Shown here piece after piece: positions 26,411-35,333 of a stretch of DNA of 64,000 nt; the stretch's first letter is position 1, and each line of letters begins with the position of its first letter. The DNA comes from an uncultured Chryseobacterium sp. (lineage in GTDB: Bacteria > Bacteroidota > Bacteroidia > Flavobacteriales > Weeksellaceae). The stretch covers positions 17,024 to 81,023 of the forward strand of contig CAJYXJ010000063.1 in NCBI GenBank assembly GCA_913778085.1, read 5' to 3'. Both the position numbers and the translations under genes were made by a program. The notes below the pieces were generated by a model. That model ran no database searches. It saw nothing but the letters and a program-made list of their open reading frames with translations, and was not told the origin of the DNA.

Positions 26411-26782
26411 ATGAAGATCAATCCCAATATTCTTGTAACGGTTCTCTTTTTCTTAACCTTCTTGGTTCATTTTTCGCTGTGGAAGTTTGTTTTCCATCTG
26501 GATGAAATTGTAATCGTGAAGTTTTATCTTTTCCTGAGCGTTATGTTTATGATGATGATTACGCTTATTGTCTTAATCAACAGGGTAGCACCGGAATTTT
26601 TAGGTTTGTCGGTGATTGGTCTTATCCTTTTGAAATTCGGTCTGATGTACCTGATCAGAAAAAAACTAAACTTTGAGGCGTTTCCAGGCTATAAATTTCA
26701 TTTTATCATTCCTTATTTTGTCCTGACAACATTACTTACGTACTATGCGATTAAGCTGATTAATCATGACAAAAAACAGTAA
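26411..26782 (+). CDS. Small four-span membrane protein upstream of atpB (possibly DUF6168)
   Basis: Integral membrane protein of 123 aa with four hydrophobic segments (about 8-28, 38-60, 65-84, 98-117). Its place just before atpB is where Flavobacteriia carry AtpI/AtpZ-like or DUF6168 genes; I assign DUF6168 from position and hydropathy, not from a sure motif. A role in Fo assembly, like AtpI, is an inference. It has its own promoter; atpB has another about 30 bp after this gene ends. Confidence 0.55.
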   Translation: MKINPNILVTVLFFLTFLVHFSLWKFVFHLDEIVIVKFYLFLSVMFMMMITLIVLINRVAPEFLGLSVIGLILLKFGLMYLIRKKLNFEAFPGYKFHFIIPYFVLTTLLTYYAIKLINHDKKQ

Positions 26783-26791
26783 AATTATTTA

Positions 26792-26821
26792 TTGTAAACC
26801 AGAAAAAATATTATATTTTTG
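26792..26821 (+). promoter_or_regulatory. Promoter of atpB (TTG-N19-TATTTTTG)
   Basis: -33 TTG (26792-26794) and -7 TATTTTTG (26814-26821). The -7 motif overlaps a TTG codon at 26819 in the atpB frame, so translation must start downstream, at the ATG at 26843. Confidence 0.75.
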
Positions 26822-26842
26822 CACAACGAAAAAAACCTATCA

Positions 26843-27943
26843 ATGTTTAAGAAATTCGCAGTTTTATTCTACAGTATTTTTGTATTAAACTTAGTGTCTG
26901 CACAGCACGGTGAGGCTACTGCCGAGGCAGGTTCTGCTACCACGGAGCTTTCAGAGAAAGACAAAGTAAGTAAAGAAAACAAAGAGTACATCGATCATCA
27001 CTTGTTGGATGCACACGACTTTACATTGATGGTGGATAAAGAAGGTCACCACATCGGTTTTCCGCTTCCTGTTATTTTTTATGATAACGGTATTCATTCT
27101 TTCATGAGCAATAAAGAAGGTTTCATTCATGGAGAAACAACGGAAGTAGACGGATCTTATTATAAATTACACCACGAAAAAATTTATAAGACGGATGCTG
27201 CCGGGAATTTAGCTTTCGATAAAGAAGGTCATGTAACTTCAGAAAAAGTATTGGACTTGTCCATTACGAAAAGTGTACTGATCATCTTATTAACTTCAAT
27301 TTTCATGTTGTTGTTATTTACAGGAATGGCCAAATCTTATAAAAAATCTCAGGTTCCTACAGGAGCAGCAAGATTCTTAGAGCCTTTGGTAATCTTCGTA
27401 AGAGACGAAATCGCTATCCCGAATATTGGACACAAGTATAAAAGATTCATTGGTTATTTATTAACGGTATTTTTCTTTATCTTATTTTTGAACGTATTGG
27501 GTTTAATGCCTTTCGGAATCAACGTTACCGGTAACATCACCATGACATTTTTCTTAGCGATCCTTACGTATCTTATTACAACGTTCTCTGCGAATAAAGA
27601 TTATTGGAAACATATTTTCTGGATGCCGGGTGTTCCTGTACCAATGAAACTGATTATGTTGCCGATCGAATTGTTAGGAACAATCACCAAGCCTTTCGCT
27701 TTGATGATCCGACTTTTTGCCAACATGACGGCAGGACACATTGTTGTAATGAGTTTGATCGGACTGATCTATGTGTTTAAAAATGTAGTTGCAGGTGTGG
27801 CTTTCCCTTTCCTTACCCTGGTGATTTATTTACTGGAAGTATTGGTGGCGTTCTTACAGGCTTATATCTTCACGATGTTATCCGCTTTATTTATCGGAAT
27901 GGCTGTACAGGATCACGAGCACGAACACCACGCGGCTCACTAA
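26843..27943 (+). CDS. atpB: F0F1 ATP synthase subunit a
   Basis: Stator half-channel subunit of Fo. From the ATG at 26843 it opens with a signal-like segment (MFKKFAVLFYSIFVLNLVSA) and a periplasmic extension of about 120 residues rich in His, Glu and Lys, typical of Bacteroidota AtpB and absent in E. coli. The conserved core then follows with LLGTITKPFALMIRLFANMTAGH, whose Arg is the essential residue facing the c-ring, and a His-rich tail (HEHEHHAAH). First structural gene of the atpBEFHAG operon. Confidence 0.95.
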   Translation: MFKKFAVLFYSIFVLNLVSAQHGEATAEAGSATTELSEKDKVSKENKEYIDHHLLDAHDFTLMVDKEGHHIGFPLPVIFYDNGIHSFMSNKEGFIHGETTEVDGSYYKLHHEKIYKTDAAGNLAFDKEGHVTSEKVLDLSITKSVLIILLTSIFMLLLFTGMAKSYKKSQVPTGAARFLEPLVIFVRDEIAIPNIGHKYKRFIGYLLTVFFFILFLNVLGLMPFGINVTGNITMTFFLAILTYLITTFSANKDYWKHIFWMPGVPVPMKLIMLPIELLGTITKPFALMIRLFANMTAGHIVVMSLIGLIYVFKNVVAGVAFPFLTLVIYLLEVLVAFLQAYIFTMLSALFIGMAVQDHEHEHHAAH

Positions 27944-27994
27944 TTAAAGTGTAAAAAATAGTAAGTAAGAGACAAATTTTTAAAATTATATATT

Positions 27995-28189
27995 ATGGAA
28001 ATCCCTAAAATTGTAGGTGCTGGTATCGTGGTACTAGGTGTAGGTATCGGTCTTGGTAAAATCGGAGCTGCTGCTCTTGAAGCTATCGCTAGACAACCTG
28101 AACAATCTGGAAAAATCCAAACAGCTATGCTTATCGCAGCTGCACTTGTAGAAGGTGTTGCGTTTGCTGCTCTATTCGCAGTAAACTAA
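27995..28189 (+). CDS. atpE: F0F1 ATP synthase subunit c
   Basis: Proteolipid that forms the rotor ring. Sixty-four residues fold as a hairpin of two membrane helices around the polar loop ARQPEQSGKI. The ion-binding carboxylate is Glu53 (AALVEGVAF). The Na+ ligands seen in Ilyobacter-type rings (Gln in helix 1, Ser after the Glu) are replaced by Leu and Gly, so it should be proton-type. A strong intercistronic hairpin follows. Confidence 0.97.
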   Translation: MEIPKIVGAGIVVLGVGIGLGKIGAAALEAIARQPEQSGKIQTAMLIAAALVEGVAFAALFAVN

Positions 28190-28198
28190 TTAAACTAA

Positions 28199-28235
28199 AA
28201 CCACTATCCGTAACGGTTGGTTACAGATAGTGGTT
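28199..28235 (+). promoter_or_regulatory. Strong hairpin between atpE and atpF without a T run
   Basis: A 16-bp stem with one mismatch (28199-28214 against 28220-28235) and a 5-nt loop starts 10 bp after the atpE stop. The tail is atttaagaaaa, so it is not a standard terminator. It probably protects the 3' end of atpE message or thins read-through, raising c-subunit yield relative to b. Confidence 0.65.
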
Positions 28236-28274
28236 ATTTAAGAAAAAAGTAATAATTATTTATACATTTATATA

Positions 28275-28772
28275 ATGGAATTAATTCACCAGTTTTCATC
28301 AGGATTATTTATTATCCAAACAGTTATTTTTCTGGCACTGTTATTCTTGTTAGGTAAATTCGCTTGGAAACCTATTTTAAAATCTATTAATGATAGAGAA
28401 ACTTCTATTGTTGACGCTCTTAATCAGGCTACATTGGCAAGAAAAGAGATGGAAACTTTAAAAGAGGATAACGAAAGAATCATTCGTGAGGCTAAAATCG
28501 AAAGAGATGCCATCCTTAAAGAAGCGAGAGAAATCAGAGATAAAATCGTAGGTGAAGCTAAAGATGTTGCTAAATCTGAAGGTGATAAAATGATCGAAGC
28601 TGCTAAACAAACCATCAATGCTGAGAAAAATGCTGCTATGGCAGACATCAAATCTCAGATCGGTACATTATCAGTAAACATCGCAGAATCGATCCTTCAG
28701 CAGAAACTGGACAACAGCGAAGCTCAAAACGAATTAGTTCAGAATTATTTAAACAAATCAAACCTTAACTAA
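28275..28772 (+). CDS. atpF: F0F1 ATP synthase subunit b
   Basis: Peripheral stalk subunit. One N-terminal membrane span (about 8-28, IIQTVIFLALLFLLGKFAW) is followed by a long charged helix with coiled-coil character (Lys/Glu/Ala/Ile-rich, about 40-150) that reaches to F1. At 165 aa it is normal. Two bp separate it from atpH. Confidence 0.95.
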   Translation: MELIHQFSSGLFIIQTVIFLALLFLLGKFAWKPILKSINDRETSIVDALNQATLARKEMETLKEDNERIIREAKIERDAILKEAREIRDKIVGEAKDVAKSEGDKMIEAAKQTINAEKNAAMADIKSQIGTLSVNIAESILQQKLDNSEAQNELVQNYLNKSNLN

Positions 28773-28774
28773 GA

Positions 28775-29314
28775 ATGCTTACATCTAAAGTAGCTAAAAG
28801 ATACGCACAAGGTTTACTTGATTTCACTAATGAGTCAGGTCAAACGGCTACTGTATTTTCTGAAATGAAAGATGTAGTGAAGATCATGAAAGAGTCTGCG
28901 GACTTAAACAAATTTTTCATGACGCCTTACATCGATTCTAAAAAGAAAGTAGAAGTAGCAAGTGAAATATTCAAAGGTTTATCGGTTTCCAGCCGCAATC
29001 TGATTACTTTGGTGATCAAGCACGGTCGTGAAAACCAGCTTAAAAATATTGCACAGGAATTCATCAACAAAGTAGAGGATATCAACGGGGTACAGAGAGT
29101 AACTCTTACAACGGCGACTCAGCTTTCCAAAGAAAACCTTGAGCAGATTTTAAGAACTTCCAATCTGGTTAACATCAATACCAACTTCGATTTGCAGGTA
29201 AATGTAAAGCCTGAAATTTTAGGAGGTTATATTTTAAGAGTGGGAGACCAGCAGATCGATGCATCTGTAAAGTCTAAGCTTAACCAGGTTAAAAAAGACT
29301 TTAGCTTAAATTAA
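28775..29314 (+). CDS. atpH: F0F1 ATP synthase subunit delta
   Basis: Caps the alpha3-beta3 hexamer and binds the b stalk. It begins [17 protein letters not shown], has the [19 protein letters not shown] and [18 protein letters not shown] segments, and ends with the family's C-terminal [20 protein letters not shown] motif. 179 aa. Confidence 0.95.
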   Translation: MLTSKVAKRYAQGLLDFTNESGQTATVFSEMKDVVKIMKESADLNKFFMTPYIDSKKKVEVASEIFKGLSVSSRNLITLVIKHGRENQLKNIAQEFINKVEDINGVQRVTLTTATQLSKENLEQILRTSNLVNINTNFDLQVNVKPEILGGYILRVGDQQIDASVKSKLNQVKKDFSLN

Positions 29315-29340
29315 TTCAAAAAAGAAAAAACAACCATACA

Positions 29341-30918
29341 ATGGCAGAAATAAATCCGGCAGAAGTATCTGCGATCTTAAAACAGCAATTGGCCAACTTC
29401 GATACTCAATCAAACGTTGAGGAAGTAGGTACAGTTTTAACCATCGGTGATGGTATTGCTCGTGTATACGGGTTAGAAAACGTACAATACGGAGAGTTGG
29501 TGAAATTTTCTAGTGATGTAGAAGGTATTGTACTGAACCTTGAAGAAGACAACGTTGGGGTTGCGCTACTTGGTGAAAGTAAATTAGTAAAAGAAGGAGA
29601 CACTGTAAGAAGAACCAACACCATCTCATCAATCAAAGTAGGAGAAGGTATGTTGGGAAGAGTAGTAGATACTTTGGGTAACCCTATCGATGGTAAAGGT
29701 CCTATCACAGGAGATTTATACGAAATGCCATTGGAAAGAAAAGCACCGGGAGTTATCTACAGACAGCCGGTAACTGAGCCTTTACAGTCCGGTATCGTGG
29801 CCATCGACTCCATGATCCCTGTAGGAAGAGGACAGAGAGAGCTTATCATCGGTGACAGACAGACCGGTAAAACTACTGTTGCGATCGATACCATCATCAA
29901 CCAGAGAGAATTCTATGATGCAGGACAGCCTGTATACTGTATATATGTTGCGATCGGACAGAAAGCGTCTACCGTAGCACAAATCGTTAAAACTTTATCA
30001 GACAAAGGAGCTTTGGCTTACACCGTAATCGTTGCAGCTAATGCTTCAGATCCGGTTCCGATGCAGGTTTATTCTGCTATGGCAGGAGCTTCCATCGGGG
30101 AGTTCTTCAGAGATACCGGAAGACCGGCTTTGATCGTTTATGATGATCTGTCCAAGCAGGCGGTTGCTTACCGTGAGCTTTCTCTTCTATTGAGAAGACC
30201 ACCGGGCCGTGAAGCTTACCCAGGGGACGTTTTCTATCTTCACTCCAGATTATTGGAAAGAGCGGCAAAAGTAATCGCTGACGATACCATTGCAAGCCAG
30301 ATGAACGACTTACCGGAATCTTTAAAGCCAATCGTAAAAGGAGGAGGATCATTAACGGCACTTCCGATTATCGAAACTCAGGCAGGTGACGTTTCTGCGT
30401 ATATCCCGACCAACGTAATCTCTATTACCGACGGGCAGATCTTCCTGGAGTCTGATTTATTCAACTCAGGGGTTCGTCCGGCGATCAACGTGGGGATCTC
30501 CGTATCAAGGGTAGGAGGTAACGCTCAGATCAAATCAATGAAAAAAGTTTCTGGTACATTAAAACTAGACCAGGCTCAGTATAAAGAATTGGAAGCGTTT
30601 GCTAAATTCGGTTCCGATCTTGATGCCTCTACTTTGGCGGTTATCTCGAAAGGAGAAAGAAACGTGGAGCTTTTGAAGCAGCCGGTTAACTCTCCGCTTC
30701 CGGTAGACAGCCAGGTAGCGATGATCTATGCAGGAACTGAGAATTTATTGAGAAACGTTCCGATCAGAAAAGTAAAAGAATTCCAGACTGAATATATCGA
30801 ATTCCTGAGATCCAAGCACCCGGATACAATGGCGGCTATCAAAGCAGGAAAAATCGATGATTCCATCACCAGCGTTCTTAAGCAGGCAGCTAACGATTTA
30901 GCTTCTAAATATAACTAA
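29341..30918 (+). CDS. atpA: F0F1 ATP synthase subunit alpha
   Basis: Non-catalytic nucleotide-binding subunit of F1. It shows the P-loop GDRQTGKTT, the [16 protein letters not shown] stretch, [20 protein letters not shown] and [20 protein letters not shown], all diagnostic. At 525 aa it is full length. The catalytic beta subunit (atpD) and epsilon (atpC) are not in this operon, as is usual in Bacteroidota, where they lie elsewhere. Confidence 0.97.
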   Translation: MAEINPAEVSAILKQQLANFDTQSNVEEVGTVLTIGDGIARVYGLENVQYGELVKFSSDVEGIVLNLEEDNVGVALLGESKLVKEGDTVRRTNTISSIKVGEGMLGRVVDTLGNPIDGKGPITGDLYEMPLERKAPGVIYRQPVTEPLQSGIVAIDSMIPVGRGQRELIIGDRQTGKTTVAIDTIINQREFYDAGQPVYCIYVAIGQKASTVAQIVKTLSDKGALAYTVIVAANASDPVPMQVYSAMAGASIGEFFRDTGRPALIVYDDLSKQAVAYRELSLLLRRPPGREAYPGDVFYLHSRLLERAAKVIADDTIASQMNDLPESLKPIVKGGGSLTALPIIETQAGDVSAYIPTNVISITDGQIFLESDLFNSGVRPAINVGISVSRVGGNAQIKSMKKVSGTLKLDQAQYKELEAFAKFGSDLDASTLAVISKGERNVELLKQPVNSPLPVDSQVAMIYAGTENLLRNVPIRKVKEFQTEYIEFLRSKHPDTMAAIKAGKIDDSITSVLKQAANDLASKYN

Positions 30919-30921
30919 AAA

Positions 30922-30984
30922 TTCAATGTTTAAGGTTTAGAATTAAATGTTTTAGACCTTAAACTTTAGACCTTAAACCTTGAA
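30922..30984 (+). repeat. Imperfect inverted repeat in the atpA-atpG spacer
   Basis: TTCAATGTTTAAGGTTTA (30922-30939) pairs with TAGACCTTAAACCTTGAA (30967-30984) with two mismatches; a further 'tagaccttaaac' copy lies inside. It fills almost the whole 74-bp gap between two operon genes. Confidence 0.65.
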
Positions 30985-30992
30985 CCAAAATA

Positions 30993-31856
30993 ATGGCAAA
31001 CTTAAAAGAAATACGAGGCAGAATTACATCAATTTCATCAACGATGCAGATTACCCGTGCCATGAAAATGGTTTCCGCTGCGAAACTTAAAAAAGCACAG
31101 GACGCCATCGTGATGTTGAGACCTTATTCTGAAAAACTTCAGGAACTGATCCAGAATGTAAATTCAAGCTCGGATCCCGACCAGATTTCGGTTTATGCTC
31201 AGAAAAGACAGGTGAGAAGAATCCTTTTCATCGCCGTTACTTCAAACAGAGGTCTTGCAGGAGCTTTTAACTCATCCATCGTTAAGGAACTGAATATCCA
31301 GTTTCAGAACAATTCCCAATACGAAGTAGAAGTACTTTCTATCGGTAAAAAAGCTTTCGATGCGGTAAGAAGAACCCGTACGGTATATGCCAATGAAAGC
31401 GGAATTTACGATAAACTGAGCTTTGAAGCGGTTTCCCATGTTGCAGAAGCGGTAATGGACAGTTTCAGAGAAGGTAAATTTGACGAAGTTTATTTAATTT
31501 ATAATAAATTCGTGAATGCCGCTACTCAGGAAGTAACGACCGAACAGCTTCTTCCGATTTCAATGCCTGAAACTACGGAACCTCAGGTGGAGACGGACTA
31601 CATCTTTGAACCGAGCAGAGCGGAAATCCTTGACAATCTGATTCCTAAATCCATTAAGACCCAGGTTTTCAAAGCAGTTCTTGATTCTGTAGCTTCCGAA
31701 CACGGAGCGAGAATGACAGCCATGCATAAAGCAACCGATAATGCCCAGGCATTGAAAAATGATCTGGTTATTTTCTATAATAAAGCAAGACAGGCAGCCA
31801 TTACCAACGAGATCCTTGAGATCGTTTCCGGAGCTGAAGCTTTGAAAAATTCATAA
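30993..31856 (+). CDS. atpG: F0F1 ATP synthase subunit gamma
   Basis: Central rotor shaft of F1. The N-terminal helix ANLKEIRGRITSISSTMQIT and RAMKMVSAAKL, the SNRGLAGAFN motif and the C-terminal ASEHGARMTAMHKATDNA / ARQAAITNEILEIVSGAEAL helix are all conserved. At 287 aa it is the last gene of the operon; a terminator follows. Confidence 0.96.
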   Translation: MANLKEIRGRITSISSTMQITRAMKMVSAAKLKKAQDAIVMLRPYSEKLQELIQNVNSSSDPDQISVYAQKRQVRRILFIAVTSNRGLAGAFNSSIVKELNIQFQNNSQYEVEVLSIGKKAFDAVRRTRTVYANESGIYDKLSFEAVSHVAEAVMDSFREGKFDEVYLIYNKFVNAATQEVTTEQLLPISMPETTEPQVETDYIFEPSRAEILDNLIPKSIKTQVFKAVLDSVASEHGARMTAMHKATDNAQALKNDLVIFYNKARQAAITNEILEIVSGAEALKNS

Positions 31857-31885
31857 ATAATTATTTTACCATAGTATTTATATTG

Positions 31886-31914
31886 AAGCATCGTATACCA
31901 CGATGCTTTTTTTG
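31886..31914 (+). terminator. Terminator of the ATP synthase operon
   Basis: Stem agcatcgt / acgatgct with a 5-nt loop, followed by seven Ts. Confidence 0.85.
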
Positions 31915-31930
31915 TTATTTTTATTTTGTA

Positions 31931-31938
31931 TATATTTG
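31931..31938 (+). promoter_or_regulatory. -7 promoter motif TATATTTG
   Basis: Lies 26 bp before the ATG of the CorC-type gene; a TTTG at 31911-31914 could be the -33 element at a short 16-nt spacing. Confidence 0.55.
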
Positions 31939-31964
31939 TAGCAACAAATTTATATCACTTCTAA

Positions 31965-33323
31965 ATGGACTCGGACATAGTCAGGCTTTTGCTGGCCGTA
32001 TTACTTGTTTTACTTAATGGCTTCTTCGTAGCCGCAGAATTTTCAATCGTTAAAGTTCGTTACTCACAGATCCAGTTGAAAGCCGCAGAGGGAAACTCGA
32101 TGGCCAAACAGGCAGAGCACATCATCAAGCATCTTGATGAGTACCTCTCCGCCACACAGCTTGGGATCACATTGGCTTCCCTTGCCCTCGGTTGGGTAGG
32201 AGAAAGTGCCTTACATCATATTGTGGAAAATATTTTTGATTCTCTTAGCGTTGAACTCAGCCAAGCTACCGTTACTTCAATTTCGGTAATTACGAGTTTT
32301 GTCCTGATTACGATTATGCATATTGTTTTCGGAGAGCTGATCCCGAAATCCATTGCGATCAGGAAATCGGAATCTACGACTATGGCGACGGCCATCCCGT
32401 TAAGGGTTTTTTATACCGTATTCAAGCCATTTATCTGGTTGATGAATCTGATGTCCAATACCTTTTTAAGGCTGGTAAAAATCCATCCGGCGTCAGAGCA
32501 TGAAATCCACTCCACGGAAGAACTCCAGCTTTTGGTGAAGCAAAGCGCAGACAGCGGGGAAATTGAGGAAGAAAACTACGAAATTATTAAAAATGCCTTT
32601 GATTTTACGGACCATTCGGCCAAGCAGATCATGGTGCCGCGTCAGAACATCACGTCTATCGATTTTGAGGAAGATGTAAACGAGATCATTAATAAGATCA
32701 TGGACAGCGGCTATTCCAGGATTCCCGTTTATCTGGATTCGATCGATAACATCATCGGTATCCTCTATACCAAGGAAATTATCAGGGAATTTGTAAAGAG
32801 AAAAGGCGAGCTGAACCATGATGATCTTAAGGAGCTCATGAGAGATGCCTTCTTTGTAGTGGGAAGCAAAAAGATTTCGGACCTGCTGAAAATTTTCCAG
32901 CAGAAAAAGCAGCATTTGGCTATTGTCATTGATGAATTCGGCGGAACGGAAGGTATTATTACCCTGGAAGACATTCTTGAAGAGTTGGTGGGAGAAATTC
33001 AGGATGAAGAAGACGACGAAGAGAAAATCGTAGATAAGATCGGAGAAAACACCTATTGGGTGCAGGCCACTCAACCGCTGGACGAGATCAATGAATTTTT
33101 ACCGAAGAAACTTTCTCTTTCAGAGGAAAGCGAGTACAATACCCTGGCAGGATTTATACTTCATGCATTAGAAGATATTCCGGAAGAGAACCAGGAATTC
33201 GAACTTGAAAATTACCAGTTCAAAATTCTTAAAATGAATAACAAGAGCGTCGAATTGGTAGAGCTGGTTTATGAAGAACCCAACAACATCAACGATCTGG
33301 CGGAAAAAATAGGAGAAGTTTAA
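31965..33323 (+). CDS. CNNM/CorC-type membrane protein (hemolysin family)
   Basis: Predicted divalent-cation (Mg2+/Co2+) transporter of the CNNM/CorB family, often called 'hemolysin family'. The N-terminal DUF21 membrane domain (1 to about 190; LNGFFVAAEFSIVKVRYSQI, FGELIPKSIAIRKSE) is followed by two CBS domains (MVPRQNITSIDFEEDVNEII, IVIDEFGGTEGIITLEDILE) and a C-terminal CorC/HlyC domain (YNTLAGFILHALEDIPEE). 452 aa, full length. Nineteen bp before clpS, probably co-transcribed. Confidence 0.88.
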   Translation: MDSDIVRLLLAVLLVLLNGFFVAAEFSIVKVRYSQIQLKAAEGNSMAKQAEHIIKHLDEYLSATQLGITLASLALGWVGESALHHIVENIFDSLSVELSQATVTSISVITSFVLITIMHIVFGELIPKSIAIRKSESTTMATAIPLRVFYTVFKPFIWLMNLMSNTFLRLVKIHPASEHEIHSTEELQLLVKQSADSGEIEEENYEIIKNAFDFTDHSAKQIMVPRQNITSIDFEEDVNEIINKIMDSGYSRIPVYLDSIDNIIGILYTKEIIREFVKRKGELNHDDLKELMRDAFFVVGSKKISDLLKIFQQKKQHLAIVIDEFGGTEGIITLEDILEELVGEIQDEEDDEEKIVDKIGENTYWVQATQPLDEINEFLPKKLSLSEESEYNTLAGFILHALEDIPEENQEFELENYQFKILKMNNKSVELVELVYEEPNNINDLAEKIGEV

Positions 33324-33342
33324 TCTGTTTAAACAAATAAAA

Positions 33343-33645
33343 ATGTTTTACAACCATATAAAAGATTACGACGACCCGAAACGGAAGTACGAAGAAGAAG
33401 TCCTAGTACTGGATGATACGGATGAAGTCTATAAGCTTGTCCTGCATAATGATGACATCCATACCTTCGATTATGTAATCGATTCTTTAATTGAAATATG
33501 CAAGCATACTTTAGAACAGGCAGAGCAATGTACGCTGCTGGTTCATTTCAAAGGCAAATGCACGGTAAAAACAGGCTCACTGGATTTACTGAAGCCTATG
33601 CATGAAAAATTACTTTCAAGGGAATTAACCAGCGAAATCGTATAA
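33343..33645 (+). CDS. clpS: ATP-dependent Clp protease adaptor ClpS
   Basis: N-degron adaptor that delivers substrates to ClpA/ClpC. The conserved core is YKLVLHNDDIHTFDYVIDSL, followed by the family's helix with CKHTLEQAEQCTLLVHFKGK and CTVKTG. The N-terminal 26 residues are the flexible tail that engages the ATPase. At 100 aa the length fits. A terminator follows directly. Confidence 0.92.
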   Translation: MFYNHIKDYDDPKRKYEEEVLVLDDTDEVYKLVLHNDDIHTFDYVIDSLIEICKHTLEQAEQCTLLVHFKGKCTVKTGSLDLLKPMHEKLLSRELTSEIV

Positions 33646-33648
33646 TAT

Positions 33649-33675
33649 AATCCGGCACATCGCCGGATTTTTTGT
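33649..33675 (+). terminator. Terminator after clpS
   Basis: Stem aatccggc / gccggatt with a 5-nt loop and a six-T tail. Confidence 0.88.
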
Positions 33676-33786
33676 TGGGTAAAACACATGGTTTGAAATA
33701 TAGATTAACGGGCTAGAGATAGGATGAGAGATGCTAAAATTTATTCGGGATTAATAAGAGTTTATTCTGATAAAAAATCCGGATAT

Positions 33787-33852
33787 TTGCTCATGAGCTG
33801 AGCATGGCGCAACCGGAAAATTTGGCGCAACAATTTTACCTGAACCTTAGCG
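33787..33852 (+). repeat. Intergenic repeat unit, copy A
   Basis: Reads ttgctcatgagctgagcatg..., then ggcgcaacaattttacctga. The last 20 bases are identical to copy B, and both share the ttgctcat...ctgagc start. Confidence 0.75.
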
Positions 33853-34014
33853 TTTCTCTGTTTAAGTGAAATCCAGCCAATCACATTTTCAAATTAACTG
33901 ACCTGTCTTTATTTTTGCTTTGTAAAGTCCATATTCTCATTAATATTCCGGCTTTAACCATCAGCATCAGATTGACACTCTTACATTGCACATTATGCCG
34001 ACCAACACGAAGGA

Positions 34015-34086
34015 TTGCTCATTTGCTGAGCGAAGCGCCCTTGCGCCCGGAAAATAGGCGCAACAATTTTACCTGAAATCTTTGCG
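34015..34086 (+). repeat. Intergenic repeat unit, copy B
   Basis: Reads ttgctcatttgctgagcgaa, then ttgcgcc-cggaaaata-ggcgcaa (a perfect 7-bp inverted repeat) and aattttacctgaa. The copy is 228 bp downstream of copy A in the same orientation. Confidence 0.75.
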
Positions 34087-34191
34087 GGCATTGCGCTTTA
34101 ATAAAATTTATTTACCCTTTAAAATAAATTAATTTTATCCTTAAGAAACGCCGATCTTCCTTCATCTGCTTCCGGCTTTTAAATAAAATAG

Positions 34192-34199
34192 TATATTTG
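34192..34199 (+). promoter_or_regulatory. -7 promoter motif TATATTTG for udk
   Basis: TAnnTTTG match 26 bp before the udk ATG. Confidence 0.55.
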
Positions 34200-34225
34200 T
34201 AAAAACTATAAAAGAATAAAAAAGA

Positions 34226-34840
34226 ATGCTTGTAATAGGAATTGCGGGAGGTACAGGATCCGGCAAAACGACGGTGGTAGACAAAATTATCCAGCAGCTG
34301 GATATTGAAGGAATGAACATTCTTTCACAGGACAATTATTATCATGATAACCACAATCTCACCCTTGTTGAGCGGGAAGCGCTGAACTATGACCATCCGA
34401 AATCCATCGATTTCGATTTATTGATCAAACATGTGAGAGCATTAAAAAACAATCAGCCGATCGAGCAGCCGATTTACAGCTTCGTAACCCACTCCAGAAC
34501 CGGAGATCATGTCACGGTAGAACCTAAAAACGTATTGGTAGTAGAAGGCATCCTGGTGCTTACTAATAAGGAGCTGCTGAAGGAATTCGATCTTAAGGTA
34601 TTCGTACATGCCGATTCCGATGAAAGACTGATCAGGAGAATCAGGAGAGATACGCAGGAAAGGGGAAGAGACCTTAACGAGGTGCTGCACCGTTACCAGA
34701 CTACTTTAAAGCCGATGCACCAGGAATTCATCGAGCCTTCAAAAAATGAAGCGGATCTGATTATCCCGAACATGAGGCAGAATTCTGTAGCTATTGACTT
34801 TTTAACTACCGTTATAAAAAATTCTTTGAGAAAACATTAG
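34226..34840 (+). CDS. udk: Uridine kinase
   Basis: Phosphorylates uridine and cytidine in pyrimidine salvage. The P-loop GIAGGTGSGKTT is at the very N-terminus, then SQDNYYHD, YDHPKSIDFDLL, QPIYSFVTHSRT and the lid region RRIRRDTQERGRDLNEVLHR. At 204 aa the length is standard. Two bp separate its stop from the divIC-like gene. Confidence 0.95.
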   Translation: MLVIGIAGGTGSGKTTVVDKIIQQLDIEGMNILSQDNYYHDNHNLTLVEREALNYDHPKSIDFDLLIKHVRALKNNQPIEQPIYSFVTHSRTGDHVTVEPKNVLVVEGILVLTNKELLKEFDLKVFVHADSDERLIRRIRRDTQERGRDLNEVLHRYQTTLKPMHQEFIEPSKNEADLIIPNMRQNSVAIDFLTTVIKNSLRKH

Positions 34841-34842
34841 TC

Positions 34843-35199
34843 ATGAAAGAAAATAAACTGATCCGAGACATCCAGCCCAAATCCGAGACATTCAAGCTTA
34901 TCCAGAATTACATTCTGAATAAATATACGATCACGATCTGCCTGTTTCTGGTCTGGATGATTTTCTTTGATAAAACTTCTTTCCTCGTTATCAACGAGCT
35001 CAACGGTGAAATCAGCAAATACGAAGAGCAGCTTCAATACTATAAAACCGAATATGAAAAAAATGATGCGTTTTATAAAAAGCTGATGAACAACAAATCC
35101 GAAAAGGAAAAATACGCCCGTGAAAATTACTTCATGAAAAAACCGAATGAAGAAATTTTTATTCTGGTCGTAGACAGCACGAAGATTGCAAAAAAATAA
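34843..35199 (+). CDS. Septum formation initiator family protein (FtsB/DivIC-like)
   Basis: Small bitopic cell-division protein. A short cytoplasmic N-terminus is followed by one span (about 30-52, ITICLFLVWMIFFDKTSFLV) and a periplasmic coiled coil rich in Glu, Lys, Tyr and Asn (about 53-95). It ends in the family's YARENYFMKKPNEEIFIL motif. 118 aa. It probably works with FtsL/FtsQ at the divisome. Translationally close to udk. Confidence 0.85.
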   Translation: MKENKLIRDIQPKSETFKLIQNYILNKYTITICLFLVWMIFFDKTSFLVINELNGEISKYEEQLQYYKTEYEKNDAFYKKLMNNKSEKEKYARENYFMKKPNEEIFILVVDSTKIAKK

Positions 35200-35205
35200 T
35201 TAAAA

Positions 35206-35310
35206 AGTGAATCGTGAATGGTGAATTCGCTGCTTGTCAATTTTTTAAATAAAAGACATTTATAAAATTCACCTGCAATTCAAAATTAACAATTCATCAT
35301 CGACTATCCA
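35206..35310 (+). repeat. Dispersed 'gtgaat...attcac' repeat, copy 1
   Basis: AGTGAATCGTGAATGGTGAA then TTCGCTGCTTGTCAATTTTT, ending in attcac...ctatcc. By eye it aligns with 45246-45348 over about 100 bp. It fills the spacer before the mutase gene. Confidence 0.7.
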
Positions 35311-35333
35311 CCACCACCCAAAATCTATACGCC

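Larger units (their letters stand above)
33676..34180. other. Intergenic region holding a repeated 60-70 bp unit
   Basis: About 0.5 kb without a gene. It contains two copies of a GC-richer unit (33787-33852 and 34015-34086); the rest is AT-rich and featureless up to the udk promoter. Confidence 0.6.

Noticed and set aside
26819-26842. TTG start for atpB
   Set aside because: The TTG is part of the -7 promoter motif TATTTTTG.
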